A DNA stretch of 64,000 nucleotides from an uncultured Megasphaera sp. (GCF_900539295.1 NZ_UQBH01000008.1:27312-91311), one strand, 5' to 3'; positions 50,094 to 59,609 are shown, counted from the first letter of the stretch. Translations and numbers: made by a program. Notes: generated by a model from the sequence alone, not told the origin.

Positions 50094-50944
50094 TCGTCCG
50101 CGTGCCCGGTTCCTGCGGCGAAATCATGCAGGGCTATTGGCACGATGAACCTTTTTTAGTGACCTGTCCCATCGACCGCTATAGTACGGTCACGGTCCGT
50201 CCCGGCACGGGCCGGCTCATGGGCGGAGGCGTCAAGGCGAAATGGGCCTTTGACCTGGCCCGGGACTACTGCCGGGTGTTGGACCTGCCTTACGACTTTT
50301 GCCTGACGTCGGACCTTCCCGTCGGCAAGGGCATGGCCTCGAGCTCCGCCGACATCTGCGCCGTCCTGGCTGCCGTCGGGGCCGCTTCGGGACGGCGCAT
50401 TAGAGAAGAAGACATAGGCCGCCTGGCAGCTTCTATCGAGCCGACAGACGGCGTTTTTTGTCGGGGCCTGGCCGTCATCGAGCCCGATACGGGGGAAATC
50501 CGGGACCGCCTTCACCCCGTTCCTGATCTTGCCATCGCCGTCTTTGACGCCGGCGGCACCGTCGACACCGTGACCTTCCATGGCAAGGGAAGGGCTCGTC
50601 GGCATCCTGATTCGACGGCCATCGCTGCCGGCTTGGCCCTCTTAGAAAGGCCTTTGACGCCGGAAAAATTGGGTAAGGCAGCCACCTACAGCGCTCTTGC
50701 CAATCAGGTCCTCCTGGAAAAGCCTGACTTTCCGGCCTTTGTAGCAGCAGCCCTTCCGTGTCCTGGCGTCGTCGGGGTCAATACGGCCCACAGCGGGACC
50801 GTAGCCGGCGTCTTTTTTAAGAAGGGCCGGGAAGGGGAGGTCCTTTCCGACATCGTCCGGCCGTTGACGGCGCAGTTTCCGCAGTGGACCTATGCCGGGA
50901 CGGTCCATTTACAGTCGGGCGGCATCTTTATCGAAAGGAGGTGA
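50084..50944 (+). CDS. pduX: GHMP-family L-threonine kinase (PduX-like)
   Basis: 286 residues. GHMP kinase motif 1 (VRVPGSCGEIMQGYW), motif 2 (LPVGKGMASSSADICAVLAAV) and the C-terminal motif CPGVVGVNTAHSGTVAGVFF are present. PduX phosphorylates L-threonine to threonine phosphate, the substrate of the next gene's decarboxylase. The start ATG 50084 lies inside cbiB; the earlier in-frame start at 50066 is less likely. Its place between cbiB and cobD supports the assignment. Confidence 0.9.
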   Translation: MELIVRVPGSCGEIMQGYWHDEPFLVTCPIDRYSTVTVRPGTGRLMGGGVKAKWAFDLARDYCRVLDLPYDFCLTSDLPVGKGMASSSADICAVLAAVGAASGRRIREEDIGRLAASIEPTDGVFCRGLAVIEPDTGEIRDRLHPVPDLAIAVFDAGGTVDTVTFHGKGRARRHPDSTAIAAGLALLERPLTPEKLGKAATYSALANQVLLEKPDFPAFVAAALPCPGVVGVNTAHSGTVAGVFFKKGREGEVLSDIVRPLTAQFPQWTYAGTVHLQSGGIFIERR

Positions 50945-50945
50945 A

Positions 50946-52055
50946 ATGCTATTGATTCAGCGATTTGAGCATGGCGGCAACATTTACCAGGCGCCGCCGG
51001 AAGGGAAGACGTGGATTGATTTCAGTGCCAACATCAATCCTCTCGGCCTGTCGCCGGCAGTAAAAGAAGCTATGGCCGCTCATCTGGATGCCGTCGTCCA
51101 CTATCCCGATCCTAAAGGGATGGCTCTCCGGTCGGCCCTTGAAAAAGCCTACGGTGTCTCTTCTGATTCACTTCTCTTAGGGAATGGGGCAGCCGAACTC
51201 TTTTACCTCTACATGCACGCCTTCCGGCCGCGGCGGGTCTTGATTCCCGTCCCGTCTTTCAGTGAGTACGAGCGGGCGGCCAGGGCTTCGGGCACCGTCA
51301 TCGACTACTGCCATCTGGCGGCCGATGACGATTTTGCCTTTCCTTGGAAAAGGCTGCGAGCGGCCTGCGGCCACGTCGACTGTATCATCATCGGCAATCC
51401 CAATAATCCCACTGGGACCTTGGCCTCGGCTCATGAATTGGCATCCCTTACGGACCTTGCGGCCCGCAAGGGGACGGACATCATCGTCGACGAGTCTTTT
51501 CTCGATTTTCTCCCATCGGATAAGGCGTATTCCGTCGTCGACCTGGCAGAACGATGTGATTCCTTGTTGGTCATCCGGTCCCTGACCAAATTTTATGCCC
51601 TGCCCGGCCTGCGCCTTGGTTTCGGTGTGACGACGCCCTTGCGGCGGAGTCTCATGGAAGGCCATAAAGACGACTGGAACGTCAATGTCCTGGCCCAGTA
51701 TGCCGGCGTGGCCGCCCTCGAAGATCGGGCATACCAGGAAGCGTCGCGCCGCCTCGTCGCTGCCGAACGAGACGGCCTTTATGAGGCTTTAAAACAATTG
51801 CCGGGCCTTGAAGTCTGCCGTCCCAGCGTCAATTTCCTCCTATGGCGACTGGCTGACGACATCCCGGCAGAGCCCCTCATCGAAGCCCTTCGGGACGAGG
51901 GCATTTTGGTCCGCTCCTGTGCCAATTACGTCGGTTTATCGCCGTCATATATAAGGACAGCTGTCCGATCTCCTTGGGAAAACAAATCGCTCATTCAGAT
52001 TTTACAAGAAAAACTAATGAATTTACGCAATCTACAAAAAAATATTAAACGGTAG
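50946..52055 (+). CDS. cobD: L-threonine-O-3-phosphate decarboxylase
   Basis: PLP enzyme making (R)-1-amino-2-propanol phosphate, the linker between the corrin and the nucleotide loop. 369 residues, class I aminotransferase fold. IDFSANINPLGLSPAVKEAM is the family N-terminus, LLGNGAAELFYL binds phosphate, IIIGNPNNPTGT is the Asn-Pro motif, and SLTKFYALPGLRLGFG holds the Schiff-base Lys. ATG 50946 follows AAAGGAGG by 4 bases and lies one base after the pduX stop. Confidence 0.93.
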   Translation: MLLIQRFEHGGNIYQAPPEGKTWIDFSANINPLGLSPAVKEAMAAHLDAVVHYPDPKGMALRSALEKAYGVSSDSLLLGNGAAELFYLYMHAFRPRRVLIPVPSFSEYERAARASGTVIDYCHLAADDDFAFPWKRLRAACGHVDCIIIGNPNNPTGTLASAHELASLTDLAARKGTDIIVDESFLDFLPSDKAYSVVDLAERCDSLLVIRSLTKFYALPGLRLGFGVTTPLRRSLMEGHKDDWNVNVLAQYAGVAALEDRAYQEASRRLVAAERDGLYEALKQLPGLEVCRPSVNFLLWRLADDIPAEPLIEALRDEGILVRSCANYVGLSPSYIRTAVRSPWENKSLIQILQEKLMNLRNLQKNIKR

Positions 52056-52210
52056 ACATTTGTCTATTAGAATTAGATTAAAGTTGATGCGTTTTTGTGA
52101 TTTTTTCCGTTTTTTATGATAAAATAAATTCAAGATTAAATTATTTAATTTAATCGATTCAGCGTCCTTATTATTTATTGACACGATTTATTGATAGGAG
52201 GAGTGTTATT

Positions 52211-53551
52211 ATGGGAGAAAATAAGGGAAACAGAACGGTAGCCATCGGGCTTATGCTGTTCGCGCTGTTTTTCGGGGCCGGGAACCTGATCTTCCCGGCT
52301 GCCATGGGTCAGGCTGCCGGCGTCAACGTCTGGTGGGCCGTCTTGGGCTTCGTCGTCACCGGTGTCGGCTTGCCCTTGGCAGGCGTCCTGGCCATGGGCT
52401 ATTCAGGCTGTAAGAACCTGCAGGAGCTGGCTGGCCGCGTCCATCCGGCATACGGTCTCTTCTTCACGGTCATCAGTTATTTGACCATTGGGCCGTTCTT
52501 CGCGATTCCTCGTACGGGCAGTGTTTCTTACGAAATCGCCGTTCGTCCTTTCTTGCAAAGCGGCGGCAGTGAAGCCATCATGACGGGCTTTTTGGTTTTA
52601 TTCTTCCTCATTTCTTTATGGTTATCCATTTCGCCGCAGAAATTAGTTGACCGCATTGGCAAGATCTTAACGCCGGCACTGCTCGTCGCTATTTTACTGC
52701 TCATCGCGAAATCCTTCATTACGCCCCTTGGCTCGCCGCAGGAACCGATCGCTGCTTACGGCACGGCTACCGTCGCTGCCGTTCAGGGTATCCTCGACGG
52801 TTACAATACGATGGACGCCATCGCTTCCTTAGTATTTGCCATCCTGGTTATTGAATTCGTCATGGAAGACGGGGCAACGACGCCGGCGGCTATTACGAGA
52901 GAAGTATTTAAAGCCGGTGCTATCGCCGTCGGCTGCTTGGGCTTCGTTTACATCTTCGTTGCTAAAATCGGCGCTGACAGCGTCGCAGCTTTCGGTATTC
53001 AGGAAACGGGTGCTCCCGTTCTTTCTAAGAGTGCTATGATCCTCTTCGGCAACGCTGGTGCTGTCATCCTGGCCGTCATCGTTCTCTTGGCTTGTCTCTC
53101 GACGGCTATCGGCCTGATTACGTCCTGCGCATCGTACTTCAATGAACTGATCAAATTGGGCTACAAGAAATGGGTTGTCATCTTTACCCTCATTTCCTTC
53201 TTCGTCGCTATGTTCGGTCTGAAGACGATCATCACCGCCGCCATTCCGGTCCTGATGTTCATCTATCCGTTGGTCGTCGCCATCATTATCTTGGCCTTCC
53301 TTCACAAGACCTTTGACGGACGGCAGTGTGTCTATGCATGGACGATTGGTTTAACCTTAATTCCGGCTATTGTTACGGGACTTCAGACTGCTGAATTCTC
53401 ACTTGGACATATTGATACTATCTTTGCTACTATGGTACCGCTCCACTCGTTGGGGATGGGCTGGGTATGCTTTACCATCGCCGGGTTCGTCATCGGCTTC
53501 ATCTGGAAAAGCATTTTCTCCTCTTCGTCTAACGGTGTGACAGCGAAATAA
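52211..53551 (+). CDS. brnQ: Branched-chain amino acid carrier, LIVCS family
   Basis: 446-residue inner-membrane transporter with about twelve hydrophobic segments. FALFFGAGNLIFPAAMGQAAGVNVWWAVLGFVVTGVGLPLAGVLA and FAIPRTGSVSYEIAVRPF are highly typical of BrnQ (Leu/Ile/Val:cation symport). ATG 52211 is preferred to the upstream frame at 52178: ATAGGAGGAG lies 7 bases upstream. Upstream DNA (52056-52200) is A/T-rich with TTGAC-like boxes, but no T-box or other leader is visible. An APC permease follows 18 bases later. Confidence 0.93.
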   Translation: MGENKGNRTVAIGLMLFALFFGAGNLIFPAAMGQAAGVNVWWAVLGFVVTGVGLPLAGVLAMGYSGCKNLQELAGRVHPAYGLFFTVISYLTIGPFFAIPRTGSVSYEIAVRPFLQSGGSEAIMTGFLVLFFLISLWLSISPQKLVDRIGKILTPALLVAILLLIAKSFITPLGSPQEPIAAYGTATVAAVQGILDGYNTMDAIASLVFAILVIEFVMEDGATTPAAITREVFKAGAIAVGCLGFVYIFVAKIGADSVAAFGIQETGAPVLSKSAMILFGNAGAVILAVIVLLACLSTAIGLITSCASYFNELIKLGYKKWVVIFTLISFFVAMFGLKTIITAAIPVLMFIYPLVVAIIILAFLHKTFDGRQCVYAWTIGLTLIPAIVTGLQTAEFSLGHIDTIFATMVPLHSLGMGWVCFTIAGFVIGFIWKSIFSSSSNGVTAK

Positions 53552-53569
53552 CAGACAGGGGATGAGCTT

Positions 53570-54964
53570 ATGGACATTTTACGCCGTAAATCCTTCGATG
53601 ATTTGCTGGCCCATACGAAAGAAAAGAAGTTGAACAAGGCTTTAGGAGCCTTCGACATCACCATGATGGGTCTGGGCATCATTATTGGTACGGGGATCTT
53701 TGTTCTGACCGGTATCGGCGCTGCAAAATACGCTGGCCCTGGCCTGATGTTATCCTTCGTATTTGCAGCCGTCACATGTGCGTTTGTGTGTTTGGCCTAT
53801 TCTGAATTAGCTTCGTTCTTGCCTGTATCAGGCAGCTCCTATACCTACGCCTATGCATCGCTCGGTGAAATCTTCGGATGGTGGGTCGGTTGGAGTTTGA
53901 TTTTGGAATACTCTGTCGGTGCCAGCGCCGTTGCTGGCGGCTGGTCGGCCTACTTCGTCGGGATCCTGCATTCCATGGGCATCGACCTTCCCAAGGCCTT
54001 GACGGCCGTTCCGGCAGATGGAGGCATCATTAACTTACCGGCTGTGCTCATCGTTGCATTGACGACGGCTCTGCTCGTCGTCGGCGTTCGCGAAAGTGCG
54101 CACGTCAACCGCATTTTGGTCTACGTTAAAATCGGGACGATTTTCTTGTTCCTCTTCCTGGCAGGCCCCCATATTGAACCGATGAATTGGGAACCCTTCC
54201 TGCCGTATGGCGTCCACGGTGTCTTCGCCGGGACCGCCGTCCTGTTCTTCGCTTACCTCGGCTTCGACGCCTTGTCGACGGCTGCCGAAGAAACGAAGAA
54301 CCCGAAACGGGATATGCCGATCGGCATCATCTCGGCTCTGGCTATCTGTACGGTCCTCTACATCGCCGTTTGTGCGACCATGACCGGCGTCGTTCCGTAT
54401 CCCATGTTGGATACGGCAGCACCGGCATCGTTTGTTCTTGAGTACATCGGCCTTCACCTCGGTTCGGCCATCGTCGGCACCGGCGCTATCTGCGGCCTGT
54501 CGACGGTTGTCCTGGGCATGCTCTTTGCTCAGAGCCGTGCCCTTTACTCCATGAGTCGTGACGGCCTCATGCCGATGAGCCTCTACAAGGTTCATCCCAA
54601 GTTCCAGACGCCGTACATCATTCAGATCGTCATCGGTATCATCGTCGCCTGCATTACGGGCTTCACGCCGATCCATATCGTCGCTGAAACCTGCAGCGCC
54701 GGTACGATCTTCGCCTTCTTGTGCTCCAGCGTCGGCATCTTGGTTCTGCGCCGCATCTATCCGAATCATCCGCGCGGATTCCGCTGCCCCGCTGTCCACA
54801 TCATTGCACCCTTAGGCTTCATCTGCTGCGCATTCATCTTCTTTGAATTGTCGCCGCATACGCTGATGCTGTTTTCGGGCTGGACGATTCTTGGCTGGCT
54901 GATCTACTTCGTCTACGGCCGTAAACACAGTGTGCTTCAGAAACAGGAAGAAAACCCGTCGTAA
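53570..54964 (+). CDS. APC-superfamily amino acid permease
   Basis: 464 residues with about twelve membrane segments. LGAFDITMMGLGIIIGTGIFVLTGIGAAKYAGPGLMLSF is the helix I binding motif, and FLPVSGSSYTYAYASLGEIFGWWVGWSLILEYSVGASAVAGGWSAYF the helix III region, of the cationic amino acid (YfnA/CAT-like) group. Substrate unknown. It lies directly after brnQ in one transcript; both may serve amino acid fermentation or exchange. A bidirectional terminator follows. Confidence 0.92.
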   Translation: MDILRRKSFDDLLAHTKEKKLNKALGAFDITMMGLGIIIGTGIFVLTGIGAAKYAGPGLMLSFVFAAVTCAFVCLAYSELASFLPVSGSSYTYAYASLGEIFGWWVGWSLILEYSVGASAVAGGWSAYFVGILHSMGIDLPKALTAVPADGGIINLPAVLIVALTTALLVVGVRESAHVNRILVYVKIGTIFLFLFLAGPHIEPMNWEPFLPYGVHGVFAGTAVLFFAYLGFDALSTAAEETKNPKRDMPIGIISALAICTVLYIAVCATMTGVVPYPMLDTAAPASFVLEYIGLHLGSAIVGTGAICGLSTVVLGMLFAQSRALYSMSRDGLMPMSLYKVHPKFQTPYIIQIVIGIIVACITGFTPIHIVAETCSAGTIFAFLCSSVGILVLRRIYPNHPRGFRCPAVHIIAPLGFICCAFIFFELSPHTLMLFSGWTILGWLIYFVYGRKHSVLQKQEENPS

Positions 54965-54991
54965 GGGCCTTCCCGTTTGAGATACCACTAT

Positions 54992-55043
54992 AAAAGGAGC
55001 TGCAGAGAAATGAGTGATCATTTCTCCGCAGCTCCTTTTTTGT
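54992..55043. terminator. Bidirectional terminator between the permease and FAH-family genes
   Basis: AAAAGGAGCTGCAGAGAAAT pairs with ATTTCTCCGCAGCTCCTTTT (one mismatch) around a short loop; T-tracts lie at both ends, between convergent genes. Confidence 0.9.
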
Positions 55044-55067
55044 ATGCCAGGTTATGTGCCTTGAGCC

Positions 55068-55967
55068 TTATTTTACTTTATTTTTCAAGGTCCCGATGGC
55101 CGGGATGGTGATTTCGACGGTGTCACCGGAATGGAGGAAGCGGGGCGGGTTAAAGCCGACGCCGACGCCGCTTGGCGTGCCCGTTGCGATGACGTCGCCC
55201 GGGAAGAGGGTCGTGCCCTGGGAAATGGTGTGGATCAGTTCGGGGATGGTGAAGATGAATTCGCCAGTCGAACCGTCCTGGCGGACTTCGCCGTTGACTT
55301 TGGTGATGATGTCAAAGGTTTCAGGGGCTGCGTCGCGCAGGAGGACGTAGGGGCCCATAGGGCAGAAGGTGTCGAGGCTCTTGCCGTGGAACCATTGGAC
55401 GTGGTTGGCTTGGAGGTCCCGAGCCGTTACGTCGTTTAAGATGGTGAAGCCGTAGACGTGATCCATGGCTTCGCTGACCGGGATGTCCGACCCTTCTTTG
55501 CCGATGACGACGGCCAGTTCCCCTTCGTAATCGACCTGTTCAGTTACGTTCTTATGAGGTTCGATGGCATCTTCCGGCCCGATGACGGCCGACGTGGCCT
55601 TGGTGAAGATGACAGGGCACTTCGGTTTGTCCGGCATGGCCGTTTTATCGAATTCGGCGATGTGGTCGGCGTAGTTTTTGCCGATGCAGAAGACGTTCCG
55701 TTCCATATGGGGAATGGGGGCCATGATACGGACCGTGTCGAGGGGCTTGGCCTTGACGGCGCCGGTCTTTTCGTTCTGTTCGAGGGCGTCGGCTAAGGCT
55801 AAGATGCCGTCGTTGCCCTGTCGGATGAATTCTAAGAGCGTTTCCGGAAGGGGCGTAAAGAAGGCTTCTTCTAAGGGAATGGCCCCGTAGACGGCCGTTT
55901 CCGACTCATCGAGGACGCCCCATTGGACGAAACCGAGGTCCTCAAAGGTGACTAATTTTTTTATCAT
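55068..55967 (-). CDS. Fumarylacetoacetate hydrolase-family protein
   Basis: 299 residues of the FAH / 2-keto-4-pentenoate hydratase superfamily. NVFCIGKNYADHIAEF, the metal-binding VDYEGELAVVIGKEGSDIPVSEAMDHVYGFTILNDVTARDLQ, and FPGDVIATGTPSGVGVGFNPPRFLHSGDTVEITI are intact. Members act on beta-keto acids, or as oxaloacetate decarboxylase or acylpyruvase; the substrate is unknown and no aromatic pathway genes are nearby. The start has AAGGAG 11 bases upstream. Confidence 0.9.
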   Translation of the reverse strand: MIKKLVTFEDLGFVQWGVLDESETAVYGAIPLEEAFFTPLPETLLEFIRQGNDGILALADALEQNEKTGAVKAKPLDTVRIMAPIPHMERNVFCIGKNYADHIAEFDKTAMPDKPKCPVIFTKATSAVIGPEDAIEPHKNVTEQVDYEGELAVVIGKEGSDIPVSEAMDHVYGFTILNDVTARDLQANHVQWFHGKSLDTFCPMGPYVLLRDAAPETFDIITKVNGEVRQDGSTGEFIFTIPELIHTISQGTTLFPGDVIATGTPSGVGVGFNPPRFLHSGDTVEITIPAIGTLKNKVK

Positions 55968-56104
55968 TGCAGCATCGACTCCTTTATCTTTTTTATAAGC
56001 TAAATTATATCATGCCCCTTTTTCTCTGTCCAAAGGAAAGTCTCCGCCAGTCGGGAGAAAGACATTCTCTGTCAGGCGACGGTTATTCTGATGGGGTATA
56101 TGAG

Positions 56105-56134
56105 TTGCAAAGATAAGGCAATACAAGGTATAAT
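56105..56134 (+). promoter_or_regulatory. Promoter of glnS
   Basis: TTGCAA (56105-56110), 18-base spacer, TATAAT (56129-56134), 48 bases before the glnS start. No T-box leader is present. Confidence 0.75.
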
Positions 56135-56182
56135 TAAATACTGAACAAGCATTCATACATAGATAAAAGGGGAGACACATCG

Positions 56183-57871
56183 ATGGATAACGAAACGACC
56201 AAAAATTTTATTGAAACCATTATCGATGAAGACAGCGAAAAAAATACATACGGCAATCGAGTACATACCCGTTTCCCGCCGGAACCGAATGGCTATCTCC
56301 ACCTGGGCCATGCGAAATCGATCTGCCTGAATTTCGGCATCGCCAAGAAATACGGCGGCCTGACTAACCTTCGCTTTGACGATACCAACCCGTCCAAGGA
56401 AAATACGGAATACGTCGACTCCATTAAGCGCGACGTCAAATGGCTGGGCTTTGACTGGGACGACCGCCTGTTTTATGCGTCGGACTACTTCGATAAGCTC
56501 TATGCCTACGCGCAGAAGTTGATCCGTTTGGGCAAAGCCTATGTCGATGACTTATCGGGCGACGAAATCCGGGCCTACCGCGGCACCTTCAACGAACCGG
56601 GCAAGGAAAGCCCGTACCGCAGCCGCAGCGTCGAAGAAAACCTGCAGCTCTTTGAAGAAATGAAGGAAGGCAAGTACGCCGACGGCGAAAAGGTCCTCCG
56701 TGCCAAAATCGACATGGCCAGCCCCAACCTCAACATGCGCGATCCCGTCCTCTACCGCATCGTCCACGCCGACCATCACCGGACGGGCAGCAAGTGGTGC
56801 ATCTATCCTATGTACGACTTGGCTCATCCCGTATCGGACGCTATCGAACGGGTTACCCATTCCATCTGCACCCTCGAATTTGAAGCCCATCGCCCGTTGT
56901 ACAACTGGGTCCTCGAAGACTGGGAAGATCCGGAAGGGCAGAAGCCTCGTCAGATCGAATTCGCCCGCCTCAACGTCACCAAGATGATCACCAGCAAGCG
57001 CAAACTGCGTACCCTCGTCGAAAAGGGCATCGTCAGCGGCTGGGACGATCCCCGTATGCCGACCATTTCCGGCATTCGCCGCCGGGGCTATACGCCGGAA
57101 TCGATCCGTGACTTCTGTGAACGCATCGGCGTTGCCAAAGCCGACAGCATGGTCGACATTTCCCTCCTCGAATACTGCATCCGCGAAGACCTCAAGATGA
57201 AGGCTCCGCGCTTCATGACCGTCATCGACCCGATCAAGGTCGTCCTGACCAACTATCCCGACGGCCAGACGGAACAGATGAAGGCCGACAATAACCAGGA
57301 AAATGAAGCCATGGGCACGCGGGACATGACCTTCAGCAAGCATTTATACATCGAACGGGCCGACTTCATGGAAGAACCGGTCAAGAAGTTCTTCCGCCTG
57401 GCTCCGGGCAAAGAAGTCCGCTTGAAATACGCCTACATCATTAAATGCGAAGAAGTCGTCAAAGATGAAGCCGGCAACATCGTCGAACTTCGCTGCACCT
57501 ACGACCCGGAATCGAAGAGCGGCAGCGGTGCCAATGCCGACCGCAAAGTAAAGGGTACCCTCCACTGGGTCAATGCCGAAGACGCCGTCGATGTCGAAAC
57601 GCGGGTCTACGACTACCTCCTTCGCGATGACGACGGCGACAGCGAGGAAGCCAAGGATTTCCTCGACATGATCAATCCCGACAGCCTCGTCGTCTACCAC
57701 AGCAAAGCCGAAAAGGCCATCGCTGACTACAAAGCCGGCGATAAATTCCAATTCCTGCGCCAGGGCTACTTCGTCATCGACCCCGATACGACGGACGATC
57801 ACATGGTCGTCAACCGCATCGTCGGCCTCCGCGACACGTGGGCTAAGATGCAGAAGCAGAAAAATCAATAA
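56183..57871 (+). CDS. glnS: Glutaminyl-tRNA synthetase
   Basis: Charges tRNA(Gln) directly with glutamine. 562 residues, class I synthetase. The HIGH motif is in PPEPNGYLHLGHAKSICLNF, TNLRFDDTNPSKENTEYV follows, the KMSKS-like loop is VTKMITSKRKL, and the C-terminal anticodon-binding barrels are long enough for GlnRS. Full GlnRS length and PNGYLHLGHAKS distinguish it from GluRS. gatCAB is also in the window (60.6-63.8 kb). Confidence 0.95.
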   Translation: MDNETTKNFIETIIDEDSEKNTYGNRVHTRFPPEPNGYLHLGHAKSICLNFGIAKKYGGLTNLRFDDTNPSKENTEYVDSIKRDVKWLGFDWDDRLFYASDYFDKLYAYAQKLIRLGKAYVDDLSGDEIRAYRGTFNEPGKESPYRSRSVEENLQLFEEMKEGKYADGEKVLRAKIDMASPNLNMRDPVLYRIVHADHHRTGSKWCIYPMYDLAHPVSDAIERVTHSICTLEFEAHRPLYNWVLEDWEDPEGQKPRQIEFARLNVTKMITSKRKLRTLVEKGIVSGWDDPRMPTISGIRRRGYTPESIRDFCERIGVAKADSMVDISLLEYCIREDLKMKAPRFMTVIDPIKVVLTNYPDGQTEQMKADNNQENEAMGTRDMTFSKHLYIERADFMEEPVKKFFRLAPGKEVRLKYAYIIKCEEVVKDEAGNIVELRCTYDPESKSGSGANADRKVKGTLHWVNAEDAVDVETRVYDYLLRDDDGDSEEAKDFLDMINPDSLVVYHSKAEKAIADYKAGDKFQFLRQGYFVIDPDTTDDHMVVNRIVGLRDTWAKMQKQKNQ

Positions 57872-57880
57872 GCCGATGAT

Positions 57881-57945
57881 AAAAGGGTTGTCTTTCTCCG
57901 GAAGGATTAGAATTTTCTGAGAAGGGGCAACCCTTTCTTCTCATT
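57881..57945 (+). terminator. Terminator of glnS
   Basis: AAAGGGTTG (57881-57889) pairs with CAACCCTTT (57928-57936), extended by CTTTCTC/GAGAAGG. The T-run after it is interrupted (TTTCTTCTC). Confidence 0.65.
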
Positions 57946-57966
57946 GTGTATATAATGGAGGGGAAC

Positions 57967-58242
57967 ATGAAAACACTTGGCTCATACAGCTGGCTGTCGT
58001 TACTGATCTTTTTGATTGCCGGCGGCATCCTCGGCGGTATCGTCGGGGAAGCCTTATATGCCGTTCCGGCCCTGCAGGGCGTGATGCCGGCCCTGACCCA
58101 GCATTATGAAATTTTAAACATCCAGCAGATGCACTTCAATCTCTATGTCATGGAATTGCAGTTTGGCATCCATTTGGCACCGAATCTCTTGAGCATCATC
58201 GGCATCCTTTTAGCTGCCGTGCTCTTTCGCCATTTTCAGTAA
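57967..58242 (+). CDS. Small DUF4321-like membrane protein upstream of maf
   Basis: 91 residues, two hydrophobic segments (LLIFLIAGGILGGIVGEALYAVPAL and a C-terminal GIHLAPNLLSIIGILLAAVLF). The layout matches the DUF4321 family found before maf-radC in clostridia. Function unknown; an envelope or division link is only suggested by the neighbours. ATG 57967 follows GGAGGGG; the longer frame at 57946 covers that site. Confidence 0.8.
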   Translation: MKTLGSYSWLSLLIFLIAGGILGGIVGEALYAVPALQGVMPALTQHYEILNIQQMHFNLYVMELQFGIHLAPNLLSIIGILLAAVLFRHFQ

Positions 58243-58263
58243 CACCTACCTAGGAGGGATTAC

Positions 58264-58824
58264 ATGCTTATTTTAGCCTCTGGTTCGCCGCGCCGACGCG
58301 AACTGTTGACACAAATCGGCGTGGCCTACATGGTCAACCCGAGTACCTATAATGAAGAATCGCCGAAGAAGAAAGATCCGCAGAAGTACGTTCAGGATCA
58401 GGCCCTGGGCAAGGCCCGCGATGTAGCCCTAAAATTCCCGGGCCAGTGGGTCCTCGGTGCCGATACCATCGTCGCCATCGACGGCGTCATGCTGGGCAAA
58501 CCGAAAAATGGTACGGCGGCCATGGCCATGCTGCACGAACTGTCGGGCAAGAAGCATTCTGTCTATACGGGCATCGCCTTGGTCAACGACAAGAAGGAAT
58601 ATACCAAGGTCGTCGAAACGAAAGTTTGGTTCCGCCATCTGACGGAAAAAGAAATGAAGGCCTACGTCGCCTCCGGTGAACCCCTCGATAAGGCCGGCGG
58701 CTACGGCATCCAGGGCCGGGCAGCGGCCTTTGTCGATAAGATCAACGGCTCCTATACCAACGTCGTCGGCCTGCCCTTGTCGCAGGTCTGCAAGCTCTTT
58801 CATAAGGCCAAGGTCCGTGTATGA
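58264..58824 (+). CDS. maf: Maf-family nucleoside triphosphate pyrophosphatase
   Basis: 186 residues. LILASGSPRRRELLTQIG is the Maf signature, with VLGADTIVAIDGVMLGKP and GYGIQGRAAAFVDKINGSYTNVVGLPLSQV. It hydrolyses modified or non-canonical dNTPs/NTPs, a house-cleaning role, and is linked to septum formation in Bacillus. Its stop overlaps the radC start (ATGA), so the two are coupled. Confidence 0.95.
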   Translation: MLILASGSPRRRELLTQIGVAYMVNPSTYNEESPKKKDPQKYVQDQALGKARDVALKFPGQWVLGADTIVAIDGVMLGKPKNGTAAMAMLHELSGKKHSVYTGIALVNDKKEYTKVVETKVWFRHLTEKEMKAYVASGEPLDKAGGYGIQGRAAAFVDKINGSYTNVVGLPLSQVCKLFHKAKVRV

Positions 58825-59510
58825 ATACGCCGGTGAGGGAACTCGCCGTTTGTGAGAAACCGCGAGAGAAATTTATCCGCCACGGACCGGCGGCAGTGAC
58901 CGACCAGGATTTACTGGCCATCTTGCTGCGGACAGGGACCAAGGGCCGCTCGGTACTCCACGTATCGCGCCAGGTCATCCGTTCTCTGCCCGGTGAAAAT
59001 CTCTGTTACCTCAGCACAGCCAGTGTCGATGACCTCTGCAACATCCGAGGCATCGGCGAAGAAAAGGCGGTCACCGTCTGCGCCGCCATCGAGCTTGGCC
59101 GGCGCATTTCCCGCCAGCAGGCCCTGCGGTCGGCCCCTGATTTCAGTACGCCCGACGCCATTGCCGGCTACGTCATGGAAGACCTGCGCTTTTTACCGCA
59201 GGAACAGTTCGGCGCCGTCTACTTATCGACCAAGAACCAGCTCATTACCTACCGCACGCTGACCATCGGCACCATCGATGCCAGCCTGGCTAAGGGCCGC
59301 GACGTCTTTCGCTATGCCCTGCGCTACAACGCGGCAGCCGTCGTCCTCATTCACAACCACCCGTCAGGAAACCCCGAGCCGAGCAAGGACGACATCCGCA
59401 TTACCCGGCGCATCGCCGAAGCCGGGCAGATCATGGAAATCCCCGTTTTGGACCACATCATCATCGGCGACGGCATCTTCGTCAGCCTTTGTGAGCGCGG
59501 TTATATCTAA
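58821..59510 (+). CDS. radC: RadC-family JAB1/MPN+ domain protein
   Basis: 229 residues. An N-terminal helix-hairpin-helix region (CNIRGIGEEKAVTVCAAIELG) precedes the JAMM metal site VLIHNHPSGNPEPSKDD. The historical DNA repair role is doubtful; the biochemical function of RadC is still unsettled. Coupled to maf by a 4-base overlap. Confidence 0.93.
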   Translation: MNTPVRELAVCEKPREKFIRHGPAAVTDQDLLAILLRTGTKGRSVLHVSRQVIRSLPGENLCYLSTASVDDLCNIRGIGEEKAVTVCAAIELGRRISRQQALRSAPDFSTPDAIAGYVMEDLRFLPQEQFGAVYLSTKNQLITYRTLTIGTIDASLAKGRDVFRYALRYNAAAVVLIHNHPSGNPEPSKDDIRITRRIAEAGQIMEIPVLDHIIIGDGIFVSLCERGYI

Positions 59511-59559
59511 CACACCTCAAGACAGAACAGGTCCTTCATGCTATAATAGAGATAAATTA

Positions 59560-59595
59560 ACGGCGGCCTTCTCATAGGAGAGGGCAGCCGTCTTT
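59560..59595 (+). terminator. Hairpin between radC and the flavodoxin/ferredoxin gene
   Basis: ACGGC (59560-59564) with GCCGT (59587-59591), and CCTTCTC (59567-59573) with GGAGAGG (59577-59583). The U-run is short (TCTTT). It may end maf-radC weakly. TATAAT at 59542-59547 just upstream may be a -10 box. Confidence 0.45.
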
Positions 59596-59609
59596 GAGGT
59601 GGAGACTTT

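Noticed and set aside
55969..56182. T-box leader for glnS
   Set aside because: I looked for the conserved T-box (TGGNACCGCG-type) sequence and specifier hairpin; only a promoter and a short leader are present.
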